A stretch of DNA of 64,000 nt. Origin: Topomyia yanbarensis (Eukaryota; Arthropoda; Insecta; Diptera; Culicidae). The notes under the pieces were generated by a model. That model was not told where the DNA came from and searched no databases. It worked only from the letters and a program-made list of their open reading frames with translations. Below, in pieces: positions 47,166-59,058 of the stretch. The stretch lies in the NCBI RefSeq assembly GCF_030247195.1, contig NC_080670.1, positions 95,949,416 to 96,013,415 on the forward strand. The letters are read 5' to 3'. The first letter of the stretch is position 1, and the number at the start of each line of letters is the position of its first letter. The translations under genes and the position numbers were made by a program.

Positions 47166-47626
47166 CACGCAGAAGAATCAGGCCTTTTTGAATCAACTAA
47201 ACGTTTAGTTGAATCAAAAACGTGGTGAATGACTGTTTCAAACTGAAATGGGCGTTTTTCGAAAGCATGTATTTGGTTTAGTTCAACAAATACTTCTGTT
47301 TACATTTTAAATAGAAACATTTGTTAAAAACCAACAGAATCTTTGTTTAATTTCAACTAAATTTGAGTTGTTCTCTCCTTTGGTTAACACAAACGATTTG
47401 TTTTTGTTTCTTCAAACTTGTTTGTTCGTTTAAACTTATCATGATTTTGTTGTTTCGAACGAAATATTTGTTAAAACTACTGAAAAGCCAACAAATGAAT
47501 TAGTTGGTAATTTCAACCAACAGTATAGATTGAATCAAACCTGAATCTTGTTTGTCACTATATCAAACGGGAAAATTGTTATTAAAACCAAAATTTGTTT
47601 ATTTTTACTATTTTTATTTCTGTGTG
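47166..47626. mobile_element. 461-bp MITE with CACGCAGAA/CACACAGAA termini
   Basis: Starts CACGCAGAAGAAT and ends ATTTCTGTGTG (imperfect inverse). It is flanked by TA on both sides (47164-47165 and 47627-47628). Near the left end is a long palindrome, TTGAATCAACTAAACGTTTA(GTTGAATCAA). The CAC start and 2-bp flank suit a CACTA-type non-autonomous element. Confidence 0.7.
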
Positions 47627-47707
47627 TATGTTATGACGCAATTGTTATGCATTAAGCTATACAAAATTAGGCCTGCATATATTTGATAAACCCGTTGTTG
47701 GAATTGC

Positions 47708-47737
47708 AAGCACACCTGTGATCACAGGTTTGCTTGT
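47708..47737. repeat. 30-bp palindrome around CCTGTGATCACAGG
   Basis: CAAGCACACCTGTGATCACA(GGTTTGCTTG) is self-complementary except for one pair. It lies in a GC-richer island (47695-47870) without a recognised gene. Confidence 0.7.
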
Positions 47738-48815
47738 AACTCCGGCGACGGGTTGATCAACGCCTCGTCCAACGGAAACTCAGCGGCTTTGCGCCGCTTC
47801 GGATCCATGGCCTCGGATATGCGGCCAAGCCACATCACACTAGCTCCGCAGCTCACTTGTTAAAGCACTGTCATTGTTATGAGTATTATTAAGCACAACT
47901 TATTTTTTTAGTTCACCAAACTTAGGTTAAAAATTTTACATTTCCGCTCTCGGATTCGGTTTATTATTTAGAAATACACCTTGTTGGCAAAAAACCGCAT
48001 CAAAATTGAACCTCTTTCACTAAAGTCTCTAAACGAGACAATTACCATCAAATTGTACCCGTCACTGAGAAACTGGCATAAGGCCCAACTGCTTTGGTCA
48101 TCGCGATACGAGCCGAGGATGTCGCATGTCGGTTCCTTATGTGGCACTTTCTGCAACCTGTTTAAAGCTTGATCTAAAGTATATCGATCAAGGCTCTGAG
48201 GAGGCCATACAAAGAAATGATTTATCTAGCTATCAGAGCAAGTGGGAGATGATCAAATATCGTGAAAAATTTCCAGACTATCGAGTGACTATTCTTTCAT
48301 AACACTCCTCGCAGACCCGTACACTTACGCAATCTTGTGGGACTCATGAATCTTGGAGGATCAGGATTCTCGGTAAAATCATTAATACACGGATGCTCGC
48401 CGCCACATTCTTGGTAAAACCAATTGGTTTTCTCTTACATTTTGGTCTTTTTTTTCGTGAATAATCGTTAGGAGTTTCTTCTCCTGTGAAACTTTCACTG
48501 TCACTACTGTAGCAGTCGTAGCATGTTTTGAATCAAATGGTTTGCTGGAAACGAAGGGAGTACTCTAGCCAATCGTTCCCCTGTCTTAAAATAGATACAT
48601 TAACTCCTGAAACTTGCCTTGCTCATTCATCGAACATCAATTTCCCTTTGCACATTTACCTCCTAAGCCAAACGGAAATCCCGAAATACTTTTACTGAAC
48701 CGAGACTACGAAATTATTACAACGTCAACGAACAAAATATATAAATTTATTGATATATCCCAAAGACGATGCTTTAATTATAAAGACACGCGGAGATAAA
48801 AACAGTATTTGGCTG
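47738..48815. other. No supported gene
   Basis: Short open frames at 47981-48172 and 48614-48799 lack motifs. No repeat ends were identified. Confidence 0.35.
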
Positions 48816-49958
48816 CAGCGATGCCAGATGTTAAGACATGTTTTCATTTTGAAGGCATTTGAAAGGTTGTGAAGACAGGTTTTTATTTTGAACACACAGA
48901 ACTTTATTTATGCATCGATAGCATACTATCTGCCTCTCGTTTCTTCTGCTGTAAATGTTCGATGGTAGGAAGGACGACCACTTTGTTTTTAATATGAAGA
49001 GATGGCTTTTTGGTCACGGTTTTCATACGACAATATCTATATTTCGTCTAATACCAACGTTTCGAAGGTCTACGCCTTCATCTTCAGGGCAAAACTACAA
49101 TATTTGACAATCATTACAAAAACATCCAATATTCACATTTTACACAAATTACTTACAACGGTAACAGTATTATCTTAGTCAAGTTATTTTGGACATTTAA
49201 ACAGGAAACACAGAACGCAAATCTACAACAGAAGAACCCCGCGTACATCCCAAGCAGACTGAGTAATGAAATGTTTCAAAAGGCCAAAAGTGTGTGTTGT
49301 ATACATTAACTCAATACGGAACAGATGGAAGTAGAAACGAATAAGGTTTGACAGATGCGAAACCACCAACAGTGAGAGAGTGAGTGATGGCTATGTTTGA
49401 TGTGAGAGCGAATGCAGTACACCAGAATATGCTGCATTCAAGTTATTTGTGTTGGTCCTGAAATTAATTGTTGAGCCGTCGCAAAAAATGTGGCACATTT
49501 CCAGAATCTGAAGTGCTTGGATTCTGTTATCATGCTCGAGTATTTTGGTTTTTGATAGATCGAAACTATGATCATTTTCTATCAAGTGAACCATTAGCGC
49601 TGTCTTTTTAAACTCATCATACATGTTATACATTGGACATATTCAGTCTATCCACTCATTGAATGCTTACTAGAAGCAAATACAAATGTGTATTTAAATT
49701 TGTATTTGCTAGAAGTATATGCTAGAAAATGCATGAAAATCACAGCAGAATAAAGGAAATGGGAATAGAAAAATACTAACTATGTATATTTTTGTTTCTC
49801 AGTGAAGAAATTTTTTTCGGGTGTCTAACTGACTTCTTACAGAATTTTGGCTCAGAACTAAAAACCGATTCAGAATCCTGGTCGTTAAAGACAAATGAAA
49901 ACGTTTTTTTTATGAAATGTGAAGGCATTTGAAAAATATACCTGGCCTGGTATCCCTA
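48816..49958. mobile_element. hAT-type MITE relative carrying a Penelope-like insertion
   Basis: The left end CAGCGATGCCA is identical to 35698; the right end TGGTATCCCTA (49948-49958) is 8/11 to its inverse. The flanks TTTGGCTG (48808-48815) and TTTGGCTA (49959-49966) fit an 8-bp target duplication with one change. The interior is interrupted at about 48985-49660 by a Penelope-like fragment. Confidence 0.75.
48985..49660 (-). pseudogene. Penelope-like element fragment, GIY-YIG C-terminus
   Basis: The minus-strand open frame 49633-49391 reads FKKTALMVHLIENDHSFDLS, then KILEHDNRIQALQILEMCHI. It is homologous to the 45779-46108 reading. The typical 'acgtttcgaaggtctacgcc' terminal motif lies at 49058-49077. 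The GIY-YIG core and the reverse transcriptase are missing. Confidence 0.7.
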
Positions 49959-49966
49959 TTTGGCTA

Positions 49967-50499
49967 CATGGCTTGCTAAGTTATTTTGTTATTGTCCCTG
50001 GGGAAATGGGGAAAACCCACTACTTTCCAAGCGCTACATAATAATATTACTAAATAAGCTATTCCGAATCGATAAATTTTCCCACGTGTAGATAATAAAA
50101 CAAGAAATTCATTTGGTTTACCCTGGTATACATTGGCAATAGTACAATCGTGATTCACTGATGGACAGTGGCGTAGTAGCGGGGGGGTTTTGGGGACGAA
50201 ACCCCCCCCCCCGAAATATTTTGGAGAAATTTGAAAAAAATGAATATGTTAAACAAAAATATGCCTAATATTTTAAATAAAATTCTCAAAGCTTCATTTG
50301 CAAAAGTTGTGAAAATATTTCCTTGTAGTGAAAATTCGCTGCAGACTCGACACCTTCCTTTCGGCACGTTGTGGAGGCTAACTCAACCGCCGAGGACTAT
50401 AACGAGTGGATCGCGGCGAAGCGAGGAGCTAGGAGCTTAATGGTTTACGAAACGGATATCGGTACCGAGAGAAATTTCACCACATTCTGTAGTCCTTGA
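49967..50499. other. Repeat-rich spacer
   Basis: 'cagtggcgtagtagcggggg' at 50166 followed by a C/G-rich run looks like one end of a common dispersed (hAT-type) repeat. The other end was not found. No gene. Confidence 0.4.
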
Positions 50500-51480
50500 C
50501 TGACGGCGAACATGGACTGGAGAGTGTGAGAGAAGTATCCCCATAGAGACCACCAGGCGATTCGCTATCGCATCGACCAATGGAACCCTGCTGCAGCACG
50601 AAGAAGGACAGGCGGCAAGCTAAAATGGAAGACGAAAGCCTTTAACGAAAACTTCTTTGTTGAGTTACTTCGGCGAACAACGGAATTAAGTACGTTGATA
50701 CGGCTGATCTAACAAGAAGAATTGTGACGGCTTGTGACGTTACAATGTCACGAAAACTAGGGCCATGCAGTAGACGGCGTGCAGCTTACTGGTTAAATGA
50801 GTAACTCAGTACGCTACACGCTGCTTGTCTTAGAGCCAGAAGGCGGGCTCATAGCGCAAGATCGGAGAGTGAGAAAGGAGCGCAAGCGACGTATCTAGAA
50901 GGTAGGGACTTTTTAAAACGGGATATTAAGCTTAGCAAGCCAATTGCCATAAGTAGCTGTTGTGAGAAATAAACGCCAATCCCTGGGGGACGCGTACTGA
51001 CTCGTAATGACGAAGACGAGGGTCCGTCGACACCAGCTGAAATATGCCCGGGTAAGCTAAAGATAATCGTTGAGGGTCTCTTCCCGAATTCAACTACCTG
51101 GTCACCGACACCGTACGGCGAAGAAGAAGGAGGTAACACAGTCGAGTGGCAAGTGACTAACGACGAGCTCAAAGACGCGTCGATGTGACTAAAATCAAAG
51201 AAAAACCCCGGTCATTAGACATTAGACGGTAATCCCCGAAATGAGGAAGGTGCAGAAACTGATGTTGCTGCCAAAGTCAGGGAAGTCACCGGGCCATCCA
51301 GCCTCGAATAGACCAATGCCGCAGCGTGGCATAAAAGAATGAGCCAGATCCTGAAGAGCTATTTCCAGAGTAGAGCACTGCTGTACCAGACGAACAAAAG
51401 GGCAGAACGCAATGCGAGTCGCAGCGGGCGTTACTCAGGGCTCCATTCTCTGTCTAACACTTTGGAATGGGATGTACGAT
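50500..51480 (+). pseudogene. RNase-H-type LINE (R1/LOA/I group) ORF2 relic
   Basis: Broken plus-strand readings follow the order of a LINE ORF2. The end of the endonuclease comes first (RDHQAIRYRIDQWN, 50555). Then come KLKWKTKAFNENFF, a linker (ICPGKLKIIVEGLFP, VEWQVTNDELKDAS near 51150), LLPKSGKSPGHPAS (51260) and VTQGSILCLTLWNGMYD (51430). The YADD motif and everything beyond are lost. Many stops and shifts make this an old copy. Confidence 0.7.
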
Positions 51481-51519
51481 GCACTGATAATATAAATTCG
51501 TAAATATAATTAAATCGAT

Positions 51520-52570
51520 CATGCAATGCACAAATTCATTCGTCGTTTTCTGCAACGAAGTATTTTCGTGCATTGTAAATAGTAAGTTTCGTTCATTTCA
51601 TGAACAAGAATGGCCGTATTCACCATACGAAAGCTTTCGTATGGTACAGCTTTCGTACACTGCACGAATGTTATCGTTGATACCGACATTATTTTTCGTG
51701 AATGAAATGAAATGTTTTACTTATTTTAATAAACGTTTGTGTATATTACGAACGATTTCGTTCGTCGCACGAAATCTTGTCGTTTATCTTAAAAAAGTTT
51801 TCGTATTTATTAGCCTCCTTTTGTTTTCAGTCGATCTTTTGGGATCGATGTTTGACAACATCATTTTTTTATTTAAAAAAATCGATGTGGCCAAATCGAC
51901 TTTATTGTGGTACGAAGAAATGGCCACTTGATGAACGAAAGTTTTCGTAAATTTTACTTATTTAGTTTACATTGCACGAAAGTTATCGACATTTTTGTCG
52001 TGAAAGAAACGAAATGTTTTGTTTATTTTAACAAACGTTTATGTATATTACAAACGATTTCGTTGGTCGCATTCGATCTTTTAGGATGTTTGACAGCACC
52101 GATATTGCTCCGGCAGAGAAAAACTCAAAATTATTCATACAAAATCAACGATCAGTTCGCGACGGCTCAACTGATTCTGTACTGCTCCAGATTCTGAATC
52201 AACTGGGGGCGAAAAAGGTTCAGGAAATCTTCCTGCAACCGGCGGACACGGATACGACTACTAAATAGTCAGACAATAACAATTATTTGACGTACAACAA
52301 TTGCTTCTTATTGCTCTTTTGACGTGGATGGTTTGACGAATGGTGCTCGTAAATATTATAAAGATATTCGTATATAACAGCGAACGACTCGTTTGCTGAA
52401 TGAAGCTGTTTCGTAATAAGCTAACGAAAGTCATTTCGTGGTTATCACGAAAAACTCGTAATAAAAAATAAAAGTGTTTCGATAGAACTACGAACGATTC
52501 ATCATATGAACGAAAAATTCGTATATTTTATGAAAGTTGTTTGTACGAAATTAATTGAGTAGTTTATATC
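51520..52570. repeat. TTTCGT/ACGAAA-rich repeat with an internal duplication
   Basis: 'aaatgttttacttattttaa' with 'taaacgtttgtgtatattac' near 51709 recurs as a diverged copy near 52012 (offset about 303). 'acgaaa' and 'ttcgt' motifs are dense throughout. The open frames at 51521-51931 and 51907-52197 are incidental to this composition. No termini were assigned. Confidence 0.55.
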
Positions 52571-52689
52571 GTTTCTGCTTACGTTATATGATAGGAGGCG
52601 CTTTTCCATATTTTAAACATCTTGCGGCAACAAAAATGAAACTAGAGCTTCTTTATGACGACACATAGATGTCCGTACCATAAAATATC

Positions 52690-52805
52690 CTCATCCCAGT
52701 AAATTACATTCGGAATGAGATTTGGAATATGGGCTGATTTATGATGGAATTCCAACCGAAGGCAACAACCCATCCTGAATGAATCGGTTTTCGAATCGGT
52801 TGTTA
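52690..52805. mobile_element. Diverged copy of the CCCAGT MITE family
   Basis: 'cccagtaaattacattcgga' at 52696 and 'gaatcggttttcgaatcggttgt' near 52781 resemble parts of 44097-44252. The right terminus is not clear. Confidence 0.45.
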
Positions 52806-53361
52806 CATTTGCGCTTAAATTCTAAAAGAAAACGTTCCGATTGCGATGAGCAGGGAATCTGCTGTCAAAACGAGTGAAACAGAGAGTTGTGAGAGAAAGA
52901 GTTTCAACTTTTCTTGGTGGAAACCAATGAGTAAAATATATGGACGCAAACAGTTTTTTTAGATTTTATATGAAAATTTTCAAGCAGTATCTAAATAAAC
53001 TTCTACAAACTGTTCCCATATTTTTTCTGCATCAAATGTGTATTCATTTTACAACCACAATATCATAGTTTCTCCAAAATCCCAAGTTTTAATATCTTTC
53101 CCATACATTTAAATTCACCATAGCCACCACTGAAGCAGTGCCATCTCTTAAATATTTCCATGAAAGTATTACCTAATTGGAATCAAATTTAAAATTTTTG
53201 AGCAATAACTCATTATTTGATTCCATCTTTGGAATTGCCGTATCGACGACAAAATGTTGAATTCAGTTAATATATATCTGTATTAACTTGCCACAAATTC
53301 GTGTGTACCAATTTGCTCCAGGGTACGCACTTAATGTTTATTTCTTGAAGTAGATGTAGTT
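52806..53361. other. No gene; left flank of the gypsy insertion
   Basis: AT-rich sequence ending in AGTT, the target site of the retrotransposon. Confidence 0.5.
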
Positions 53362-53585
53362 TGTTACTGGCTGGCATATGGCCAGTCTTTGAAAAGCCCC
53401 TAGTCCCTGGTCAAGCCACGGGGACCGTCTGGGGTGGACTCTCACGGTCTCTTCTCTGGCTAGTTCGATCGTGAAAGCACGAAGACTTTCAGGGTCGGCT
53501 CCGGGGTCTACTTTGGGATCAAGAGTTCGGATAGTAGTGATTGAAAGGCTATTCCTCACTTTAATCTTATGTATTACTCACAATT

Positions 53586-53617
<32 letters not shown>

Positions 53618-54681
53618 GGGATGCACTCGTCTGCACGTGGTCGGCCGACCTGCTGCTGCTGCTACTGGTGGGTATTGGCTGAATGTGCGCTGTACTGCTC
53701 GTTGCTGCTGTAGGTGACTGCTTTTGCGTTGATACCTTCGGAGGGTTTCCCGCCCTTGACTGCATACGACTCCGAAAGCGGAAAAAGAGCCGCGAGTGCG
53801 GTTATACAGTGATCCAATTAGCTAGTAGGGATCGACTCTTGGTCCTTCTGGGAGATATTGTGTTGCCGCGGGTTTACTCCAAAGGCGTAGCTTGGAAAGG
53901 GCTCTAGCCCGTCGCAGCTCCGAACTTGAATGCGTGCGACCTCGAAAGCTGGAGAGCGTCCGCGGGTGCGGTTATGTTTAATTAGTCGGTCAAAGCCCGA
54001 CGCTTTGTTTTCCGTAGTCCGGAATCAGTCGGAAATTTAATGGGTCCTAGCGTGGTTTTGGAGAAGCTTGGGGTTAGGTCACAATATTTCTCGCTTGTTG
54101 CAGTTATATTTTTAGCTTCATTTACCTGACTGCTATGGTTGAAGCACGTCCAGTATACTTCGGCTTAAACTACCGGTTATGTAATTTTCACTTTTAAAAT
54201 CAAACTTGCTAATCTCGATTTTTAGCGACCGTTCACGTTGGTTGTCTAGATGATAAGACCTTGGCTTCAATAATTTACCCAGCTTCTCCCCACGGATGTT
54301 CTATAGAACGTTTTCAGGTGCATAGTGCAGCAATTTTCGCGCAGTGCATTTGTGGTGTGTATAATGTCTGTTTTAGTACAATTATTTGAACTGCTCGTTA
54401 TACATATTCCTACGGAGTTTTCAATTTTAGTTTATTTTATCCCTAATTTTAATTATTTCTAGTTCTCTGACAATTTTAACCTACTAGACTATAATCGATT
54501 TTACAATTAACAACAATATAATATTATAGATGATATCAATAATAATTAACTCATAAACGCATGCCCAACCTAACACGTATATACATGAAATTCACCATGA
54601 ACGCTAGTATGACTGCTTTTTTTTTTGATTTTTGCTTCTCCTATAAGGGCTTCATAGGGTGTACGATTCGAAACGGTAACA
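53362..54681 (-). repeat. 3' LTR of the gypsy element
   Basis: 1320 bp, bounded on the plus strand by TGTTAC and GTAACA. It contains a GT microsatellite of about 30 bp at 53587-53616. I count around ten single-base differences and small A/T-run changes from the other LTR, apart from the GT tract. Confidence 0.93.
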
Positions 54682-54700
54682 CTACCTCACACTCCCCCGT
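54682..54700 (-). promoter_or_regulatory. Polypurine tract
   Basis: On the minus strand the sequence immediately before the 3' LTR is CGGGGGAGTGTGAGGTAG. This is purine-rich and positioned to prime plus-strand DNA synthesis. Confidence 0.7.
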
Positions 54701-55513
54701 AATAAATTAATTACGATTAGTAATTAATTTATTGGTAAAACTTTGTTGTAGTAAACGATGGCCCAGGGTTGAGTTTTGCCTTTATGCAATACTCGACTTT
54801 TAAAAGAGTTAGTATTTTAGCGCAAAGTTAACTAAATAAACATTTTTGACATGCTTTAGCCAAAAGTTATTTACTGGCGCCTTTACCCTTTTACATCTAT
54901 TAATTGACCTTGACTACCTTCCAATAATCTCAACTGATTAATTGAGAGGAAGGGATCGATCACTCTCTTTAGAACTTGCGGCGACTTATCTCTGATAACG
55001 ATCTCATTTCAATTGCTTGCTGCCACCGTTGTAGGTCGAAACAAAGACTAGAACTGCGATATATAAAAGATGGATGGCGTAATTTTGTTGTGAAAATTAA
55101 TTAGAATTGAAGATTTTGTGATATGAAGTTAATGGGATTATAGTGTCGCTTCCTGATAGCATAATGAAGAGGAACCGGTTAAAAATCTTCTATGCAGCAT
55201 ATGAAATACGTTTGTCAGTTTTGTTCTCATCCTTTGGTGTTATTCTATATGTGCTAATTATGCTTTCAGATAGCAAGCGTCAATAATCGGAGATGAATAC
55301 TGTGCTATTTGATCATTACGCTGTGATCAGCAATTGATAATTTTATCAGGATCGCGGGCTCTCTCTTATTTGGCTCGATAAACGAATCGGTCGTGTCACA
55401 AAATATACCCGACGAAGGGAAAAACAACAAAAAATTGGTTCTACAAGCTTGAACAATTTTCGCCAATGAAGACGATTACAAAATTGAACTAGTAGCGCTC
55501 CGGGAAGAAATTA
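54701..55513. other. Untranslated stretch between Pol and the 3' LTR
   Basis: AT-rich, with no open frame of note. This is where an envelope gene would lie in errantivirus-type elements; none is seen. Confidence 0.6.
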
Positions 55514-55870
55514 TTAATCAATATTCCCCGGTTTGAGATCAGCCGAAGAAAATATTCCCACGTATTTCCCGCTCTCATCGGTCAATTCATAAGAACTTGT
55601 CCCCCGCCTCGCCGTGATCGTACATGGGACGTATGCCGGGCTCAACTTTGCGTTGTATGAGTCGCCTGCAGAAGATTGACTAAAATTTCGCTTGTACACT
55701 CTTTGTCCCACATAATAGACCGGGGCAGTTTTGCGAGATCGAAGGCTATAAGTCCGGCTGCTCTTCTCGTATGCCTTCTCGAGATTTTTCGTAACAATAT
55801 TGTATAGTGCTATCAATGTGTGATTTCTTCTCTGTTCATTCCTTTTCAGATAGGTCCACTTTATCAGCAT
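55514..55870 (-). pseudogene. Gypsy Pol C-terminal tail (integrase C-terminal domain), shifted frame
   Basis: A 118-codon frame overlaps the end of Pol. It contains SLRSRKTAPVYYVGQRVYKR, NAKLSPAYVPCTI and YVGIFSSADLKPG. These match the chromodomain-free C-terminal part of gypsy-type integrases. Its frame is +1 to Pol, whose own reading ends at LDADKVDLSEKE. A single small indel near 55840 therefore probably split one Pol polyprotein. Confidence 0.75.
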
Positions 55871-58800
55871 CTAACGTGTGCTCTTCGCCACTGGCAACGA
55901 TCTCGTGACCATAAATAATACGAAAGGGAGTGAAGCCAGTCGACGAATGACGAGTGTTATTTATTGTGTACTCTACTTCGGAAATCCGAGTGTCCCAAAG
56001 ACGTTGATCGGATTTTATGTAAGTTCGGACACAGGCGTTGATGCTACGGTTTAGTCGTTCTACGGGGTTCGCCTGACTATGGTGCCGTGCGTTGGCCCAG
56101 TGTTTGACCTTATATTTTCGCAAGAAGGTCTGAAAATCTTTACTAATAAAGCAGCTAGTATTGTCGCTAATTAGTATTTCTGGGACCGAATAACGACGGA
56201 ACCACTGTTCCTCTAGTGCTTTTATTACTAGCGCCGTGGAAATTTTTCTAACTGGTATCAACATTGTCCATTTGGAAAAAAGATCAAGAAGAACCAGCAG
56301 ATGTGTGTTCCCAGTTTTACTTCGTGGCAATGATTGAATGAAATCTATAGAAAGAATTTGGAATGGTTTCGTGGTTATTCGTGGTTGCCCCATAGCGGGG
56401 TGCTGAGAGACGTTTGATGGTTTGAACTCTTTACAGGCTTGACATTTCTGCACGTATTTCTTAATGACCGTCGCCATGTTCGGCCAGAAATAGCGCTGCC
56501 GTACTTTGTCTAACAGTTTTTCATAACCCATGTGAAAAGCCTGATCATGTTCCTTTTGGAGAATCTCACTACGGAGATCCTCAGGAACGCAGAGCTTCCA
56601 CTCGTACCGATAATCAAGAACATCAGTTTTTGACGGTACAAACTTAAACAGTTTCCCATTTTCAATTTTGAAGTCTAATTTGGTCTCTGGGGATATTTTC
56701 ACCCTATGCATTAGTCCGGTGTACCAATCATCAGTCAACTCCCCAATAGCAATCGATTCAACTGCTCGAGATAGAGCACCGGGTATAATGTTGTCCTTCC
56801 CGCGTCTATGCTTTATCTCTATGTCGTAGCCCTGGAGCTCAATGCTCCATCTACTTAAGCGAGATGAGGTTCTCCACTTGCCCTTCATTATATGGGTGAG
56901 TGCCGAAGCATCGGTTATCACGACGAAATGGGTGCCTTCTATGTATGGGCGAAACTTCTCTATTGCCGAAAGTACTGCCAAGCCTTCCTTTTCGGACGCA
57001 GCATAAGCTTGCTGAGCCGGTGATAGTTTTTGCGAGAAATACGCAACAATTTTCTCTCCGTCTGCGTGCTGTTGTGTTAAAACTGCCGCTATCGCGCTAT
57101 CGCTTGCGTCAGTTTGTATCTGGAAAGGCAGCTCAAAATTGATTTTAATAAAAGCTTCTTCAGCTTCTTCGCTCCACACGATAGACTTTGGCTTTTTCCG
57201 AAGTAGATTCGTAAGAGGTGCGCTGGTTTCGCTAAAGAAGGCAATAAAACGCCTATAATAATTTGCCATCCCCAAAAATCGACGCAAAGCTCGAATTGAG
57301 GAAGGCCGCTCATAATTTATTATGGGTTCTATTCTCTCGGGATTAGGTCGAAGACCTTCGCGAGAGAGTATATACCCTAGGTAAGTAAGTTCAGTGACAC
57401 AAAATTTCGATTTATCGATATTAATCGATAAATTGGCAGCTTTCAGTCGTTTCGCCACTTCTCGCAAACTACGAAGGTGAGCCTCGAATGTATCGCTTAC
57501 CACGACTATATCGTCGAGGTACACGAACACATTCGGCTCAAGTTCACCATGTCCAAGTACCTCATCCATCAGACGAGCTAAACTGGCTGGGCTGTTAACA
57601 AGTCCGAAAGGTAACCTGGTGAATTGAAATAGCCCCCTTCCCAACACTGAAAAGGCCGTATACCTACGCGACTCCGGTTTAAGAGGTATCTGCAAGAAAG
57701 CTTTAGTTAAATCTATCGTTGTCAGATACCTGCTTGCACCTAAGCGGCTGAGGATACGGTCTTGGTGTGGGAGAGGGTAGGCATCCCTTCGCGTTCGATC
57801 ATTGAGACGGCGCGCATCTAAACATAGACGCACCTCCCCGGTAGGTTTGACCACCGGGACTGTGCTCAACGACCAGTCACTGTTACTTCTTTCGATTACA
57901 TCCTGTGATAAAAGTTTGTCAATTTCTTTGTTGACTTTTTTCTGAATTTCTGGGGACGTGGGATACGGGTTGATTCGAATAGGAGGGGCGGTCGCATACT
58001 CCTCTTTGAGTTCGATTTTATGAGAAATCAGTGGTGTGACATCTAATCTCTCACCATCCACTGCTATTTTAAACATGGCTTTTACCACTTCTAGTTCTGC
58101 TTTCTGCTCTGCGCTTAGCCCATCGCTACCATCCTCCCTCCCAACTTCTACTTCATCAAACTTGATTTCGCTCCCATCAATCATACGGTCTTCTGTATCA
58201 ACAGTCGGTTTTATATGAAAAGCCTTCCAGAAGTCTCCGTAGCCTAGAATAAGCCTACGGTGAAGTTCTGGTGCTACTAATGTTGGCAAAATTTTAGTTC
58301 GGTTGTTGAATGTAACAGGAAGATTTACATAGCCTTTCACCGGGACAATACTACCATCAGCCGTTTTTACCGTAGCTAACGTACTGAAAAGTTTTAATTT
58401 TGTTGCTTTTAAAAGCTTTTCTGCACCAATACCCAGAACCGATCGCTGAGCTCCACTATCTAAAAGCCCGATCAATTCAGTGCCCATAATAGACACCCTC
58501 GCAAAAGGTCTATTATCCCCCTGAACGTCAACGAAACATTCTTCTACTTCTGGTTTAGTGCTGTAATCACTCGCGGAAACGGGTAGGAAACCGTGAGTCA
58601 ATAAATTGGATTCGGTCTGATTAATATTGGAAGGATTGGAAAGAGTCGCTTCAGCTTCCTTCCCTAAACTGAACTCTCGGCGTTTTTTTTGACAGAACGG
58701 ACACGTACTAGTGAAAACGTCTGCAAACCCACAAAGTCGACAGAACTTTTGCTTTTCGACTGGACATTCCACGTAATGGTGCCCAAGTTTTCGACAGTTA

Positions 58801-58874
58801 TAACAGGTGCCAATGGGTGGGCGAACATACTGTTGAACCAACGTGCTTAACGTGCTTTTGCACGACCCTTCCAT
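55836..58874 (-). CDS. Gypsy Pol polyprotein: zinc knuckle, protease, RT, RNase H, integrase
   Basis: 1012 residues. Residues 24-37: CCHC knuckle CYNCRKLGHHYVEC, then a second Cys cluster. About 137: protease LLDSGAQRSVLG. About 320-500: RT with ARRLNDRTRRDAYPLPHQD, TIDLTKAFLQIPL, LPFGLVNSPA and the catalytic YLDDIVVVS. About 590-690: RNase H starting QTDASDSAIAAVL. About 770-960: integrase with the HHCC finger (HDQAFHMGYEKLL then CQACKEFKP) and the core (SIDFIQSLP, ILISDNTSCF, ANPVERLNRSI). ALSR replaces the usual ADALSR, as GALSR. The frame is open, with its tail displaced at 55514-55870. It opens about 24 nt upstream of this ATG, after a stop, so expression relative to Gag needs recoding or an indel repair. 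Confidence 0.92.
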   Translation of the reverse strand: MEGSCKSTLSTLVQQYVRPPIGTCYNCRKLGHHYVECPVEKQKFCRLCGFADVFTSTCPFCQKKRREFSLGKEAEATLSNPSNINQTESNLLTHGFLPVSASDYSTKPEVEECFVDVQGDNRPFARVSIMGTELIGLLDSGAQRSVLGIGAEKLLKATKLKLFSTLATVKTADGSIVPVKGYVNLPVTFNNRTKILPTLVAPELHRRLILGYGDFWKAFHIKPTVDTEDRMIDGSEIKFDEVEVGREDGSDGLSAEQKAELEVVKAMFKIAVDGERLDVTPLISHKIELKEEYATAPPIRINPYPTSPEIQKKVNKEIDKLLSQDVIERSNSDWSLSTVPVVKPTGEVRLCLDARRLNDRTRRDAYPLPHQDRILSRLGASRYLTTIDLTKAFLQIPLKPESRRYTAFSVLGRGLFQFTRLPFGLVNSPASLARLMDEVLGHGELEPNVFVYLDDIVVVSDTFEAHLRSLREVAKRLKAANLSINIDKSKFCVTELTYLGYILSREGLRPNPERIEPIINYERPSSIRALRRFLGMANYYRRFIAFFSETSAPLTNLLRKKPKSIVWSEEAEEAFIKINFELPFQIQTDASDSAIAAVLTQQHADGEKIVAYFSQKLSPAQQAYAASEKEGLAVLSAIEKFRPYIEGTHFVVITDASALTHIMKGKWRTSSRLSRWSIELQGYDIEIKHRRGKDNIIPGALSRAVESIAIGELTDDWYTGLMHRVKISPETKLDFKIENGKLFKFVPSKTDVLDYRYEWKLCVPEDLRSEILQKEHDQAFHMGYEKLLDKVRQRYFWPNMATVIKKYVQKCQACKEFKPSNVSQHPAMGQPRITTKPFQILSIDFIQSLPRSKTGNTHLLVLLDLFSKWTMLIPVRKISTALVIKALEEQWFRRYSVPEILISDNTSCFISKDFQTFLRKYKVKHWANARHHSQANPVERLNRSINACVRTYIKSDQRLWDTRISEVEYTINNTRHSSTGFTPFRIIYGHEIVASGEEHTLDADKVDLSEKE

Positions 58875-59058
58875 AGCTTCCTCTTTACCTTCATCCTTTC
58901 AATTTTACTAGACGGTTCCTTCCCATCTCGTCTTTCCTGCTCTACCTTTCCTTGTTCCCCCTTAGCTTTACCGAGGTCTCTTTTGGTATTAGTAAATACT
59001 CGTGTATTATTTCCACTATTACCCGAACCGTTCTTCGGTTTAGGCTGACCCGAAACTT

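Noticed and set aside
51521..52268. Phe-rich membrane-like small proteins
   Set aside because: The frames follow the TTT/TTCGT composition of a repeat and are not conserved between its two internal copies.
53587..53713. Cys/Val repeat proteins read from the GT tract
   Set aside because: Microsatellite read-through inside an LTR, not a gene. The same applies at 61602-61812.
54701..55513. Envelope gene of the gypsy element
   Set aside because: No open frame, signal peptide or membrane segment in this interval.
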